This document shows, piece by piece, positions 32,742 to 42,392 of a stretch of 64,000 nt of DNA. This stretch comes from Qipengyuania aquimaris. Its GTDB lineage: Bacteria > Pseudomonadota > Alphaproteobacteria > Sphingomonadales > Sphingomonadaceae. The stretch is taken from NCBI RefSeq assembly GCF_009827445.1, contig NZ_WTYI01000001.1, forward strand, positions 62,001 to 126,000, given 5' to 3'. The notes beneath the pieces were generated by a model. The model was not told the origin of the DNA. It searched no databases and worked only from the letters and a program-made list of their open reading frames with translations. The position numbers and the translations under genes were made by a program. Positions within the stretch are counted from its first letter, which is position 1; every line of letters begins with the position of its first letter.

Positions 32742-34265
32742 TCAGTACTCTTCCGGTTCTTCCGGCGTTTCGGCCGTGTGCGTGGGACCGGCATCCTTCT
32801 CGCCCCGGGCCAGCTTGAACACCACGCCGCTCAGCAAGGCGAGGGCAAGCAGGTTGGGCAGCGCCATCGCGGCATTGGAAATGTCGCCCAGGCGCCAGAC
32901 CAGTTCGGACGGCTGTGCCGCGCCGAGGAAGATCACGACGCACCACAACACGCGCCATGCCATGTGCAGCTTCTTCTCGCCCGAGCGGGTAGAGCCCTTC
33001 ATCCGGTCGTAGAGGAAGGTGATCGCGCGTTCGCCGTAGTAGGACCACGTCAGCAGCGTGGTGAAAACGAACAGGATCAGCGCGATCGATGCGATCAGCG
33101 TACCGATCGGAATGCCTGCCAGCGTGAACGGGAAGGCGGCGGCAAAGGCACCGCTCGTCATCTCGAAGCCGACCCGGTCGGATTGCCAAGCATGGAGCAC
33201 TGCCTCGCCGCCTGCGGTAAAGTCGCCGCGCACGGTCAGGATGACCAGTGCGGTCATGGTGCAGATCACGATCGTGTCGATGAACGTGCCGAGCATGGCC
33301 ATCCGGCCCTGCGATTCGGGATCGTTCGTCTGCGCAACGGCGTGGGCGATGGCGGTCGAACCCTGGCCAGCCTCGTTGGAGAACAGGCCGCGCGCGACAC
33401 CGGCGCGTATGGCGATGATGATCGCCGCGCCGACGAAGCCGCCGCTGGCCGCCTGCGGGTTGAACGCCCCGTGGAAGATCAGTGCGAAGGTTTCGCCCAG
33501 GTCACCGAAGTTCAGGATCAGCGCGATCACGGCCATGACGATGTAGGCAGCCGCCATGAATGGCACGACTTTCTCGGCCACGTTGCCGATCGACTTGATG
33601 CCGCCGATGATGACGATGAACACCAGGATCGCGACGATCAGGCCGCCGAGCCACTCCTCGATGCCGAACAGTTCGTTGAGGCCGTCGGCCACGGCATTCG
33701 CCTGGATAGAGTTACCGGTGACGAGTGCGGAGAACAGCGTGCCGAGGCAGAACACCACGGCCAGCCAGGTCCATTTCTTGCCCAGGCCCATCATGATGTA
33801 GGTCATCGGACCGCCGCGCAGCACGCCATCGCTGGTGCGTTCGCGATAGCGGATCGCCAGAGAACCTTCGGCGAAGGCCAGGGCCATGCCGAACAGGGCG
33901 GTGATCCACATCCAGAAAATCGCCCCGGGACCGCCCAGCGCGATGGCGGTCGCCACACCCGCAAGGTTACCCGTGCCAACCTGCCCGGAAAGCGCGGTCG
34001 AGAGCGCCGCGAAAGGCGAAATTTCACCATCGCCCTGGCTCTTGCGACCTGCGAACAGGCCCTTGAAGGCGCTGCCGAGCTTGATAATCGGGTAGAACCG
34101 CAGGCCGATCATAATCCACAGGCCGATGCCCAGCAGGATGATGGTCATCGGCGGGAAGGGGAGGACTTCCACCCCGTTCCACGTACCTACCCAGATGAAA
34201 TCGGATACATTGGTAACCGGCTCGACCAGCCGATCGCCAAGACTTGGTGCCTGGCTTGTTGCCAT
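32742..34265 (-). CDS. Alanine/glycine:cation symporter (AGCS family)
   Basis: This 507-residue protein has about 11 membrane segments. The AGCS family signature is clear: SPFAALSTALSGQVGTGNLAGVATAIALGGPGAIFWMW, then GPMTYIMMGLGKKW and GLFSNEAGQGSTAIAHA. These proteins take up alanine or glycine with sodium or protons. The C-terminal tail is acidic (TPEEPEEY). It is a single gene, divergent from secE, and ends at the shared terminator. Confidence 0.92.
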   Translation of the reverse strand: MATSQAPSLGDRLVEPVTNVSDFIWVGTWNGVEVLPFPPMTIILLGIGLWIMIGLRFYPIIKLGSAFKGLFAGRKSQGDGEISPFAALSTALSGQVGTGNLAGVATAIALGGPGAIFWMWITALFGMALAFAEGSLAIRYRERTSDGVLRGGPMTYIMMGLGKKWTWLAVVFCLGTLFSALVTGNSIQANAVADGLNELFGIEEWLGGLIVAILVFIVIIGGIKSIGNVAEKVVPFMAAAYIVMAVIALILNFGDLGETFALIFHGAFNPQAASGGFVGAAIIIAIRAGVARGLFSNEAGQGSTAIAHAVAQTNDPESQGRMAMLGTFIDTIVICTMTALVILTVRGDFTAGGEAVLHAWQSDRVGFEMTSGAFAAAFPFTLAGIPIGTLIASIALILFVFTTLLTWSYYGERAITFLYDRMKGSTRSGEKKLHMAWRVLWCVVIFLGAAQPSELVWRLGDISNAAMALPNLLALALLSGVVFKLARGEKDAGPTHTAETPEEPEEY

Positions 34266-34362
34266 GGTTAGGAAACCCCTCTCGCGTCCCTTGAAATCAA
34301 GTGGCGCACGCTAGAGATGCTTGGTCGCCTTGGAAAGACGCAAATGCGCGCCTCTCCCCCGC

Positions 34363-34391
34363 TTGCGTTTTGCGCGGGTGGAGCCTACATG
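34363..34391 (+). promoter_or_regulatory. Candidate promoter for secE-nusG
   Basis: TTGCGT at 34363-34368 and TACATG at 34386-34391 are separated by exactly 17 bases, a fair sigma-70-type match. It would give a leader of about 110 bases before secE. The leader contains CCCGG-ACTTGAA-CCGGG near 34431-34447, a small hairpin that on the minus strand looks like a tRNA T-arm, although no tRNA surrounds it. Confidence 0.4.
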
Positions 34392-34504
34392 GCTTGTCGT
34401 CTTCCGACATCGATGATGGATACAGCCCCTCCCGGACTTGAACCGGGGCGGCGAAACCCCCATCCCGGAAGGCACGAGCAGTTCAAGTGCGAGAGTGACA
34501 GGCC

Positions 34505-34711
34505 ATGGCCGACAAAGGAAACAAGACTTCCCCCGCCGAATTCATCCGGCAGGTGCAGACCGAAGGCCGCAAGGTCGTTTGGCCGACGCGCGAAGAGACG
34601 ATCCGTATCTCGATCTTCGTTTTCATCATGATGGTGATCCTCTCGCTCTTCTTCCTCGGCGTGGATTCGGTTTTCAGCGCAGTCGTGCGCTGGCTCATGA
34701 CTCTCGCCTGA
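34505..34711 (+). CDS. secE: Preprotein translocase subunit SecE
   Basis: This 68-residue protein is the essential small subunit of the SecYEG channel. The amphipathic helix with the conserved EGRKVVWPTREET motif (residues about 20-33) precedes one membrane segment (SIFVFIMMVILSLFFLGV). The length is the short, single-helix form usual outside the enterobacteria. It is followed after 49 bases by nusG, as in most bacteria. Confidence 0.95.
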   Translation: MADKGNKTSPAEFIRQVQTEGRKVVWPTREETIRISIFVFIMMVILSLFFLGVDSVFSAVVRWLMTLA

Positions 34712-34760
34712 CGGGCATAACGGCCCGACAAGACCCTCCGACAGGATAAAAGATTAGATC

Positions 34761-35297
34761 ATGGCACGCTGGTACATCATCCACGCCTACTCCGGCTTCG
34801 AGAACAAGGTTCGCGATTCGATCATCGCCGAAGCAGAGCGCCTGGGCCTTTCCGAAGGCGTCGAAGAAGTCGAAGTCCCGACCGAAACCGTTACCGAAGT
34901 GAAGCGCGGCAAGAAGGTCCAGGTCGAGCGCAAGTTCATGCCGGGCTACGTTCTGGCCAAGCTGAACATGACCGACGACGTGTACCACCTTGTGAAGAAC
35001 ACGCCGAAGGTTACCGGTTTCCTTGGCAACAACAACAAGCCGCAGGCGATCTCCGAAAAGGAAGCCGCGCGCTATTTCGGCGGTGTCGAAGAAGCCAAGT
35101 CCGCTCCCAAGAAGCAGGTCAGCGTCGATTACGAAATCGGCGACCAGGTCAAGGTCCTCGACGGCCCCTTCGCCAGCTTCAACGGCCTTGTCGAGGAACT
35201 CGATTTCGACAAGCAGAAGGTCAAGGTTTCGGTGTCGATTTTCGGCCGCGCAACGCCGGTCGAGCTGGAATTCGAACAGGTCGAACTGGTCAAGTAA
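34761..35297 (+). CDS. nusG: Transcription termination/antitermination factor NusG
   Basis: This 178-residue protein has the NGN domain (WYIIHAYSGFENKV at the N-terminus, PGYVLAKLNM) and the C-terminal KOW domain (IGDQVKVLDGPFASFNGLVEEL). It links RNA polymerase to Rho and the ribosome. It forms the secE-nusG unit, which is closed by a terminator 27 bases after the stop. Confidence 0.96.
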   Translation: MARWYIIHAYSGFENKVRDSIIAEAERLGLSEGVEEVEVPTETVTEVKRGKKVQVERKFMPGYVLAKLNMTDDVYHLVKNTPKVTGFLGNNNKPQAISEKEAARYFGGVEEAKSAPKKQVSVDYEIGDQVKVLDGPFASFNGLVEELDFDKQKVKVSVSIFGRATPVELEFEQVELVK

Positions 35298-35320
35298 CCG
35301 CAAGACATCAGCGATTCGAA

Positions 35321-35360
35321 AAAAGGGGCGCTCCTCGCAAGAGAGGGGCGCCCCTTTTCG
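35321..35360. terminator. Bidirectional terminator between nusG and the CPBP protease gene
   Basis: AAAAGGGGCGC pairs with GCGCCCCTTTT, and the inner bases (CTC with GAG around GCAA) extend the hairpin. The A-tract on one side and T-tract on the other let it work in both directions for the two convergent genes. Confidence 0.88.
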
Positions 35361-35377
35361 TATCTGCTTGAAGGCCC

Positions 35378-36160
35378 TCAGCTGGTGCCGAGCATGCCCA
35401 GGCTGTTGGCGTAGGCGAGGCTCATCATGATCGTGTCGACCGCGGCGTGGGCGAGGATGCAGGCCCACAGATTGCCGCCGCACTTGACGCGCAGATATCC
35501 AAGCCCGGCGCCGACGACGCCGGTGATCAGGACGCCGCCCAATCCCTGGTAGAGATGCGGGAAGCTGAACAGCACCGCCTGGATCAGGATCACCAGCCAT
35601 ATCTTGTCGCCGATGCCGCGCAGGCGCTGCAGCCGGTCCATCAGGAAGCCGCGATAGAGCAACTCTTCCCCGAAGCCGGCGGCGAACCAGGCGACGAAGA
35701 CGATCCACATGACGAAGCTCGTCGGGCTTTCGGTCACGAAGTCCATCACCGCCACGACATTGGGCGTATCGATGCCCAGCTGGCTGACCAGCCACGAGCC
35801 CGCCTGGAACCACGCGATGATGAGCACGGTGGCGAGCGAGGCGAGGGCGAAGGTATTGCCCCAGCTCTTGGGCGCCCGAAGGTTCCACGCAGCGGCCAAG
35901 TGGCCATCGCGGCTCAGCCAGAACCAGCACAGCAGGAGCGCGGCGGCCATGCTGCCCACCACCGATCCGATCAGCCCTTCGGATGTCATGCCCAGCATGA
36001 GCACCGCTGGTACCGATGCGGCGAAGAACACGATGGTTACAGTCACGAACTGGAGGATGAAGCGTCCCCAGCCGAGCGTGCCGGGCACAGCCGCCGCTTG
36101 CGAAACGGCCGAATTCTCGACCCCGGTCAGGCTGTTCTCAGTGGTCGCGGTGCCGGTCAT
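35378..36160 (-). CDS. CPBP family intramembrane metalloprotease
   Basis: This 260-residue protein has seven to eight membrane segments. The CPBP/Abi (CAAX protease-like) signature is present: FGEELLYRGFLMDRLQ holds the EExxxR motif, and the later LFSFPHL and ILAHAAVDTIMM supply the conserved His residues. Substrates are unknown. It lies with pspA on the opposite strand between nusG and rplK. An envelope-related role together with PspA is possible but not shown. Confidence 0.88.
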   Translation of the reverse strand: MTGTATTENSLTGVENSAVSQAAAVPGTLGWGRFILQFVTVTIVFFAASVPAVLMLGMTSEGLIGSVVGSMAAALLLCWFWLSRDGHLAAAWNLRAPKSWGNTFALASLATVLIIAWFQAGSWLVSQLGIDTPNVVAVMDFVTESPTSFVMWIVFVAWFAAGFGEELLYRGFLMDRLQRLRGIGDKIWLVILIQAVLFSFPHLYQGLGGVLITGVVGAGLGYLRVKCGGNLWACILAHAAVDTIMMSLAYANSLGMLGTS

Positions 36161-36273
36161 TCCTACCCATCCCCTGCTGGTGTCCCGGATGCATCCCGCA
36201 CCGGGCGCGCCGCATCAAGTCGGGGCGGGGGTAAATCCCCAGCCTAGCGCCGGTTCGGGCCTTGCGGGGATTG

Positions 36274-36930
36274 TCAGGCGGAGGTGCCGGAGCTGGCGCG
36301 CAGCGCGGCCAGCTCGTCATCGACCGCGCTCTCGCGGCGCATATCCTCCAGTTCGCGGTCGACGGCGGCCTTGCGGGCAGCCGCCTGCGAACCGTCGAGA
36401 GCATAACCGGTGCGCTTCTCGAGCGCCTCGATATGGCCGAGCCGGCGATCCACCGGGCTTTCGCGCGGAGCGGACCCGCTCGCGACCGGCGCGAGGCGAT
36501 CAGCCGCCAGCTGGTCGGCAAGCCGCATCCGCACATCGTCGCGCTTGGCTTCGAGCTGTAGTTCGACCTCTTGCATGTCGATAAGGCTTGCCTCGATGGC
36601 GGCGATCTCTTCCTCGATCTTGCTGAAGGAAAGCCGGGTATCCTCGCGGGCGATCAGCGCTTGTCGGGCAAGGTCCTCGCGGCCCTTGTTCATCGCCGAC
36701 TTCGCCTTGTCCTGCCATTCGTCGATCTGTCCGCGGGTATCTTCGAGGCGGGCCTCCAGCCGCACCTTGTAGCGGCGGGCCTTGCTCATATCGCCGGTCA
36801 GGCCGACCAGCGCTTCCTCGATCTCGCGCTGCAGGCGCAGCAGCAGCTTGGCCGGATCAAACGCCTTGTCCAGCGCGCTCGACACATTGCTCGAGATGAG
36901 ATCCCTCACTTCGATTGCAATACGAAACAT
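36274..36930 (-). CDS. pspA: PspA/IM30 family membrane-stress protein
   Basis: This 218-residue protein is almost entirely coiled coil. It begins MFRIAIEVRDLISSNVSSALDK, followed by the DPAKLLLRLQREIEEALV segment typical of PspA/IM30 proteins, which polymerise on damaged membrane. ATG 36930 is chosen because GAGGGG lies eight bases upstream. No pspF or pspBC is nearby and no sigma-54 promoter (TGGCAC-N5-TTGC) was found, so control must differ from the enterobacterial psp operon. It is 113 bases upstream of the CPBP gene on the same strand. Confidence 0.83.
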   Translation of the reverse strand: MFRIAIEVRDLISSNVSSALDKAFDPAKLLLRLQREIEEALVGLTGDMSKARRYKVRLEARLEDTRGQIDEWQDKAKSAMNKGREDLARQALIAREDTRLSFSKIEEEIAAIEASLIDMQEVELQLEAKRDDVRMRLADQLAADRLAPVASGSAPRESPVDRRLGHIEALEKRTGYALDGSQAAARKAAVDRELEDMRRESAVDDELAALRASSGTSA

Positions 36931-37373
36931 TTCCACCACCCCTCAGTAAAAGTACCGGCGTATTCTATATTCGAGTCCTTAACAGAACCTCTTGTTCAGG
37001 AAAGGGAAGAATTTACCGTATCTGTAGATGACGGTTTCCTACAATTACAAGCGGCAGGTAAATTGCCTGGGATGCAAGAGCCCCTCAATTCCGATATAGT
37101 TGCTGTCGCAAGCCGCTGCCATCTCCGCTGGAAAGTTATGCTCCAGGACCCTGTTCCACATGTTCCACTCTGTAGGGCAGTGCGCGGGCAAGTCCAAATG
37201 GCGTCCAACACGGCGCTTCAGGCTTGCAATCGGGCGCAGAATCGCTATGTGCGCGCCTTCCCAAGCCCATGGCTAGGATACCCACGCGGGAGGTCTGCTT
37301 CGCGGACCGCTCGACCGCTTAACATGAGGCTGCCTTCGCAAGAGCGCGGCCGACAGTGTGAAAGGAGGCCGTA
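36931..37373. other. Non-coding region between pspA and rplK
   Basis: No gene is visible in these 443 bases. They hold the divergent upstream regions of pspA and rplK, an imperfect palindrome GAAC-CTCTT-GTTC near 36985-36998, a direct repeat TGTTCCACA at 37152-37160 followed by TGTTCCAC at 37161-37168, and a candidate rplK promoter. I see no tRNA. Confidence 0.6.
37224..37251 (+). promoter_or_regulatory. Candidate promoter for rplK-rplA
   Basis: TTGCAA at 37224-37229 and TATGTG at 37246-37251 are separated by 16 bases. The site leaves a leader of about 115 bases before the strong AGGAGG ribosome site of rplK. The match to the consensus is moderate. Confidence 0.35.
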
Positions 37374-37805
37374 ATGGCCAAGAAGATCGAAGGCTATATC
37401 AAGCTGCAGGTGCCCGCGGGCACTGCAAACCCGTCACCCCCGATCGGCCCGGCACTGGGTCAGCGCGGCGTGAACATCATGGAATTCTGCAAGGCTTTCA
37501 ACGCCGCTACGCAGGACCTCGAAAAGAACGCTCCGATCCCGACGGTCATCACCGTCTATGCCGACCGTTCGTTCAGCTTCACCACCAAGACGCCGCCGGC
37601 TTCCTTCTACCTGAAGAAGGCCGCGAAGCTTAAGTCGGGTTCGAAGGAGCCGGGCAAGGTTTCCGCCGGAACCATCAAGCAGAGCGCGGTGAAGGAAATC
37701 GCAGAAGCCAAGATGGCTGACCTCAATGCGAACGACATCGACCAGGCAATGAAGATCATCGAAGGCTCCGCGCGTTCGATGGGCCTCGAAGTGGTGGAGG
37801 GCTAA
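37374..37805 (+). CDS. rplK: 50S ribosomal protein L11
   Basis: This 143-residue protein has the L11 pattern: [40 protein letters not shown] at the N-terminus, [10 protein letters not shown] and a C-terminal rRNA-binding domain ending [10 protein letters not shown]. It shapes the GTPase-associated centre of the large subunit. AAAGGAGG precedes the ATG. rplA follows after four bases. Confidence 0.97.
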   Translation: MAKKIEGYIKLQVPAGTANPSPPIGPALGQRGVNIMEFCKAFNAATQDLEKNAPIPTVITVYADRSFSFTTKTPPASFYLKKAAKLKSGSKEPGKVSAGTIKQSAVKEIAEAKMADLNANDIDQAMKIIEGSARSMGLEVVEG

Positions 37806-37809
37806 GACC

Positions 37810-38502
37810 ATGGCAAAGCAGACCAAGAACCAGCAGGTTCGTGCCAAGCTCGACGGCGAAAAACTGTACACCGTCGACGAAGCAATCGCCACGCTGCGCG
37901 AGCACAAGGCGAAGTTTGACGAAACCGTCGAAGTTGCAATGAACCTGGGTGTCGACCCGCGTCACGCCGACCAGATGGTCCGCGGCATGGTTTCGCTTCC
38001 GAGCGGCACCGGCAAGGACGTCAAGGTCGCCGTCTTCGCGCGCGGTGACAATGCCGAGAAGGCCACTGCCGCCGGCGCCGACAAGGTCGGTGCGGAAGAC
38101 CTCATGGAAGACATGCAGAACGGCAATCTCGACTATGACCGCGTGATCGCCACGCCGGACATGATGGGCGTGGTCGGCCGCCTCGGTAAGGTGCTTGGTC
38201 CCAAGGGCCTGATGCCGAACCCGAAGCTGGGCACCGTGACCCCGAACGTGGAGCAGGCCGTCAAGGACGCCAAGGGCGGCCAGGTCGAATTCCGCGTCGA
38301 GAAGCAGGGCATCATCCACTCCGGTATCGGCAAGCTGTCGTTCAAGGACGAGGACCTGAAGACCAACTTCAAGGCGCTGACCGATGCAATCGTCAAGGCG
38401 AAGCCGACCGGTGCCAAGGGCAAGTACGTCAAGAAGGTCACGCTGACCTCCTCGATGGGCCCGGGTCTCAAGGTCGACCTCGGCGAGGTGGAGGGAGCGT
38501 AA
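37810..38502 (+). CDS. rplA: 50S ribosomal protein L1
   Basis: This 230-residue protein has the L1 segments [48 protein letters not shown] and the C-terminal [17 protein letters not shown]1 binds 23S rRNA and in many bacteria represses its own operon. The unit ends here at a terminator; rplJ and rplL do not follow, unlike the common rplKAJL order. Confidence 0.97.
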   Translation: MAKQTKNQQVRAKLDGEKLYTVDEAIATLREHKAKFDETVEVAMNLGVDPRHADQMVRGMVSLPSGTGKDVKVAVFARGDNAEKATAAGADKVGAEDLMEDMQNGNLDYDRVIATPDMMGVVGRLGKVLGPKGLMPNPKLGTVTPNVEQAVKDAKGGQVEFRVEKQGIIHSGIGKLSFKDEDLKTNFKALTDAIVKAKPTGAKGKYVKKVTLTSSMGPGLKVDLGEVEGA

Positions 38503-38530
38503 GGCTCTTTCCTACTCGGACAGAACGAGA

Positions 38531-38561
38531 CTATCGCCGCGCTCATGCAGCGAGGCGATAG
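38531..38561 (+). other. Hairpin directly after rplA
   Basis: CTATCGCC at 38531-38538 pairs perfectly with GGCGATAG at 38554-38561 across a 15-base loop. It lies between the rplA stop and the main terminator. It could be an RNA-processing or attenuation structure, or a first weak terminator. Confidence 0.4.
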
Positions 38562-38573
38562 CGCAAAAGAAAC

Positions 38574-38607
38574 GGGCCGGGGGGGAAACCTCCGGCCCTT
38601 TCTCTTT
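38574..38607. terminator. Terminator after rplA, also usable by the DUF2339 gene
   Basis: GGGCCGG-G-GG pairs with CC-T-CCGGCCC around GGGAAA-type loop bases, followed by TTTCTCTTT. On the minus strand the same hairpin is followed by GTTTCTTTTG, so it probably also ends the convergent gene. Confidence 0.8.
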
Positions 38608-38619
38608 GGTGCATGCGCT

Positions 38620-41550
38620 TCAGTCCTGCGGGGCGGCGCGCAATTGGCGTTTGTAGAACCAGCCGATCCCGATCAGGCTGGCACCCAGCGCCAGGAAGCT
38701 CGCCACCTGCAGCAGGCCTTCCAGCCCTGCGGCATCGAAGCCGAAGACCTTGATGACGGTGCCGGTCATCAGGACCAGAGAACCGATCCTCCAGCTGCGT
38801 TCGCCGCGGCGGCTGCCGATCATGAGGAAAGCGATGCCGAGCAGGATACCGAGGAGCGAGCGCAGGAGGTCCTCGGTCTGGGTCATCGGGGTCTCGACCA
38901 GATAGCTGCCCGCGAACACCTGTCGCAGCAGGGCGATCGCACCGACACTCACGACCAGCATGATCGCTGCGTCGATGGCACTGCGGAAACGCGGCACCCA
39001 CAGGCGCAGCGACAGCAGGATCGCGGCGGCGACCACTGTCATGGCGAGGGCAAGATTGGCGATCGGAACCGGCCCTACCGCCTGCATGGCGAAGAGTGGA
39101 TTGTGCCAGAACCCGGTAAAGAGCGTGAAGTGAGCCAGCGCGGTGACGGCCAGCAGGCTCGCGACAAGCGGACTGGCTCGCAAGCTGGCGATGCCCTTGG
39201 CAGCCAGCCATGCAGCGCCGAGCAACAGCAGTTCGAACAGGATGCGCTCTGCCAGACCCGTAAGCTCGAATGCGGGTAGCGTTTCGATCGCAAAGACCTG
39301 CTTGAAGAGGACATGCGCGGTGATGAACGACGGGACCAACGCCGCCCAGAACAGCGGGACTGGCTGCTCGAGAATGCGGCCTTCGGTAATCCGCGCCATG
39401 GCGAGGGCGATGGCGAAGGGAAGGATAAAGCTGAGGGTTTGCCGGATGGTCGGCAAATCGGTCAGCATGAAGGGATCGCCAAACAATGCGCCGCCTGCAC
39501 CTTCGAGCCAGATGGTGAGCGGTTCTGCAGCCCAGGCAATCGTGGCGAGGACAAGCCCCAGCACTGCCCATTCGCGCTGCTGTTGTTTCCAGCGCAGGAG
39601 GATGGCCATGGCAGCGGCCAGCCAGACCGACGCGATAGGCGGAAGGACCTGCAGCGCTGCGCCGAACACGACCAGGGCGGCGAGGAATTCCGCCACGCTG
39701 CGCGGCAGCTTGTCCTTTACGAAATAGCCGAGCGCCAGCAGCGGCAAGGCGGCCCCAAGCCACCGCAGAAGGCCGAGCCAGTAGGGAGACTGCGCGCTTC
39801 CTGTCAGCGCGTCCATCTCGGCCATCCCGGCAGTGGTGCCCGGCAGGCTCAGGATGGTGGCGAAGGCGAATGCGGACGCGGTAGCCAGGAAAGCGGGATG
39901 TTCGGCCAACCGGTTACGCAATGTCCACACGATCGCAGCGCCGATTGCGCCAAGCGCGATAGGCAGGGTCCATTCGGGAAGCAGGCTGTTCGCGGCAAGT
40001 CCCGCAAGCAAACCGGCGGACGCAAGGTTGAGCGCGAGGGAAATACTGTCAGCGCGGCTCCAGAGGGCCTTTGCCCCGGCGACGGGCAGGGCGGCGAGCG
40101 CAATGCAGGACATGCCAGCCAGCAAGCTCGAAGAAGTATCGAGCGTCAGTGAGGTGGTGAGACCAAGCCCCGCTGGAACAGCTGCTAGCATGACGCGGTC
40201 GACCAGCTGGTCCTTGTCCTTCAGCACATGGAACAGCGGAACGCCCGCAAACATGACCGCAAGCGCGATGAGAATCGCGATGAACGAGCCGGTTGCAGGA
40301 TCGCTCCAGAAGGCGAGCAACAAGATGCTGATGGCTGCGGCCACGGCATTGGCAGGGCGCATTGGCGGCTTCTGCCAACCGAAGAACGCAAGCGACGCGC
40401 CGAGCAGGAGGTAAAGCCCCCATGCCAAGGGCGAATAGCCGCCCTCGTCAACCAGAACCGCCAGCTGGAGACTGGCGATGGCGGCGGCGGCCAGCCGGAG
40501 CGGTTGTTCGAATTTCTCGCTGGCGAGGAACGACGGAAGGACCGCGCCGAGCAGCACGAAGAACAGGCCGAGCGCGACGACATCGGTCGCTGAGAAGCCC
40601 GTTCCGGTGAGTAGCAATCCGCCCCATCCGAGGCCGCCGATCAGGGCCGCCATGCCGAGCCACGGGCGACGCTGGCGATTGCCGGTCTGGGTGAGACCGC
40701 CCGTCACCAGTGCGAGGTACAGGGCGAGCAGCGGCAGGTTCGCCTCTTCGCTGCCCACCAGCGCAGGCGCGGCGAAGCCGCCTACAAGGCCCAGGACTGC
40801 GCTTGGCAGGCCGAACCGATACGACAGGGCAATCGCGAGGGCAGTGACGGCCGCAAGGCCAAGGAAGGCGAAGGTCTGTCCGATCAGCCCGTACTGCGTG
40901 CCGGCAAGATAGAAGCCGGCGTAAAGCGTGGCGAGGCCTGCGCCTGCGAGGGCCTGGCAAACGCGTTCGTCGCCCACTTTATCGGCATTACGGTATGCTG
41001 CCTCGGCCCCGCCGAGGAGGCCGATGCCGAACAGGAAGGACAGGGCCACCCGAACGCTGGAGGTCAGCAGGCCTGCCTCGATCGAATACCGGACCAGCAA
41101 CACGCCCGCGACTGCAAGGGTGACGCCGCCCATCCAGATGAACAGGTTCCGCCCGAAGATCTCCTCGAAATCAAAGGAGAAGCGCTCGAAAAAGCCCGGC
41201 TTGACGGCTTCGGTGACATCGGGAGTCTCACCGGGCTGGCCCGACGCGTCGTCACGCGCTTGAGCCGGCATATCTTCCGGAGCGCCAACGAGCTTGACCG
41301 ATTTGGGTACGGAAACGGAGCGCGCAGCAGCGGGTTCAGGCGTGTCGCGGACCTCATCTTCAACGGGTTCTGCTGCAGCGGGCGCCTCCTCCCGCTCGGG
41401 CGCCGTGGCCCTCGCGCCTTCTCTCAGGAGCGTGTGCAAATGATCAAGCGACCCCTCGAGCCCTTCGAGGCGCTGCTGAAGGGCGCGCAGATGCGTGCGC
41501 TGGTAGAATGCGACCCCGAAGAGGACCAGGATAAGAAACCAGTCCATCAA
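38620..41550 (-). CDS. DUF2339 giant polytopic membrane protein
   Basis: This 976-residue protein starts with a membrane anchor ([16 protein letters not shown]), then a coiled-coil stretch ([22 protein letters not shown]) and an acidic proline/alanine-rich linker to about residue 115. After [37 protein letters not shown] come more than 25 membrane helices. This order defines DUF2339 proteins, whose function is not known; they are widespread in Gram-negative bacteria. It is a single gene with its own 53-base gap from the CinA-like gene. Confidence 0.85.
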   Translation of the reverse strand: MMDWFLILVLFGVAFYQRTHLRALQQRLEGLEGSLDHLHTLLREGARATAPEREEAPAAAEPVEDEVRDTPEPAAARSVSVPKSVKLVGAPEDMPAQARDDASGQPGETPDVTEAVKPGFFERFSFDFEEIFGRNLFIWMGGVTLAVAGVLLVRYSIEAGLLTSSVRVALSFLFGIGLLGGAEAAYRNADKVGDERVCQALAGAGLATLYAGFYLAGTQYGLIGQTFAFLGLAAVTALAIALSYRFGLPSAVLGLVGGFAAPALVGSEEANLPLLALYLALVTGGLTQTGNRQRRPWLGMAALIGGLGWGGLLLTGTGFSATDVVALGLFFVLLGAVLPSFLASEKFEQPLRLAAAAIASLQLAVLVDEGGYSPLAWGLYLLLGASLAFFGWQKPPMRPANAVAAAISILLLAFWSDPATGSFIAILIALAVMFAGVPLFHVLKDKDQLVDRVMLAAVPAGLGLTTSLTLDTSSSLLAGMSCIALAALPVAGAKALWSRADSISLALNLASAGLLAGLAANSLLPEWTLPIALGAIGAAIVWTLRNRLAEHPAFLATASAFAFATILSLPGTTAGMAEMDALTGSAQSPYWLGLLRWLGAALPLLALGYFVKDKLPRSVAEFLAALVVFGAALQVLPPIASVWLAAAMAILLRWKQQQREWAVLGLVLATIAWAAEPLTIWLEGAGGALFGDPFMLTDLPTIRQTLSFILPFAIALAMARITEGRILEQPVPLFWAALVPSFITAHVLFKQVFAIETLPAFELTGLAERILFELLLLGAAWLAAKGIASLRASPLVASLLAVTALAHFTLFTGFWHNPLFAMQAVGPVPIANLALAMTVVAAAILLSLRLWVPRFRSAIDAAIMLVVSVGAIALLRQVFAGSYLVETPMTQTEDLLRSLLGILLGIAFLMIGSRRGERSWRIGSLVLMTGTVIKVFGFDAAGLEGLLQVASFLALGASLIGIGWFYKRQLRAAPQD

Positions 41551-41603
41551 ACCCCCTTGTCTGCAATCAGGCTAGCGCGAGGGCCGCCCAAGGCAAGTGG
41601 CGA

Positions 41604-42359
41604 TCAGATTCCGCCGGGGGTAAATTCGAACCCTTCTTCGGTCAGGCGCTCGCACAATTCGGCCATGCAGGCATCTAGTGCGGCGCGATCGGTCGAGCGG
41701 ATGACGAAATTGGACCCGACCTTGCCCTCGCGGAAAAAGGGATAGCTGCCGATCTGGCATTCGGAATGTGCCTTCTCCACGTCGCGCAGCTGAGTGGAGA
41801 TTTCGCTCTCGGGAATAAAGCCGCCGACCGTCTCGCTGAGCAGGGGTTCCCCGCCTTCGAGCGTTCCGGTTAGCGCGTCGAGCATGCCTGCGGTGATATG
41901 CGGGACACCCGCCATGAGGTGCAGATTGCCGACCTTGATGCCGGGGGCGCCGGACATCCTGTTCGGGATCAGCTCCCCGCCTTCGGGCACGCGCGCCATG
42001 CGCAGGCGGCCCTCGTTCAGCCCGCCCTTGTCTTCGTAATAGCGTTCGAGGATCGCGCGTGCTTCGGGATGGATGACGACATCGACACCCAGCGCCTTTG
42101 CCACTGCATCGACAGTAATGTCGTCATGTGTCGGACCGATGCCGCCGGTGGTGAACAAATAATCGTAGCTTTCGCGCAGGGCGTTCACTGCCCCGACGAT
42201 GGTGTCGATCACATCGGGGACCACGCGCACCTCGGCGAGCCTGATATTCTGGACCTGCAGCCAGCTCGCCACCTGGGCGATGTTCTTGTCGTGCGTGCGA
42301 CCGGAAAGGATCTCGTCCCCGATAACGACGAGCCCGGCGGTGTAGATGCGTTTGGTCAT
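41604..42359 (-). CDS. CinA-like molybdopterin-binding domain protein
   Basis: This 251-residue protein matches the N-terminal MoaB/Mog-like domain of CinA. It has AGLVVIGDEILSGRTHDKN at residues 8-26, FTTGGIGPTHDDITVDAVAKALG and a C-terminal KOW-like extension. The C-terminal nicotinamide-nucleotide deamidase domain of full CinA is absent. Some short members are ADP-ribose pyrophosphatases or act in cofactor damage repair, but the role cannot be set by sequence. The monooxygenase gene ends 33 bases downstream of its start on the same strand. Confidence 0.85.
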   Translation of the reverse strand: MTKRIYTAGLVVIGDEILSGRTHDKNIAQVASWLQVQNIRLAEVRVVPDVIDTIVGAVNALRESYDYLFTTGGIGPTHDDITVDAVAKALGVDVVIHPEARAILERYYEDKGGLNEGRLRMARVPEGGELIPNRMSGAPGIKVGNLHLMAGVPHITAGMLDALTGTLEGGEPLLSETVGGFIPESEISTQLRDVEKAHSECQIGSYPFFREGKVGSNFVIRSTDRAALDACMAELCERLTEEGFEFTPGGI

Positions 42360-42392
42360 GCGGACAGACGTAGTGTCGCTTGCTGCGGAAAG

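Noticed and set aside
34405-34500. A tRNA gene before secE
   Set aside because: Only a T-arm-like hairpin is present on the minus strand; no acceptor, D-arm or anticodon arm can be paired around it.
37152-37168. EcfG promoter on the minus strand at the GGAAC direct repeat upstream of pspA
   Set aside because: Neither GGAAC copy is followed by CGTT at 16-17 bases; the best is CTTT.
36940-37373. A sigma-54 promoter or pspF-type control for pspA
   Set aside because: No TGGCAC-N5-TTGC pattern or activator gene was found upstream.
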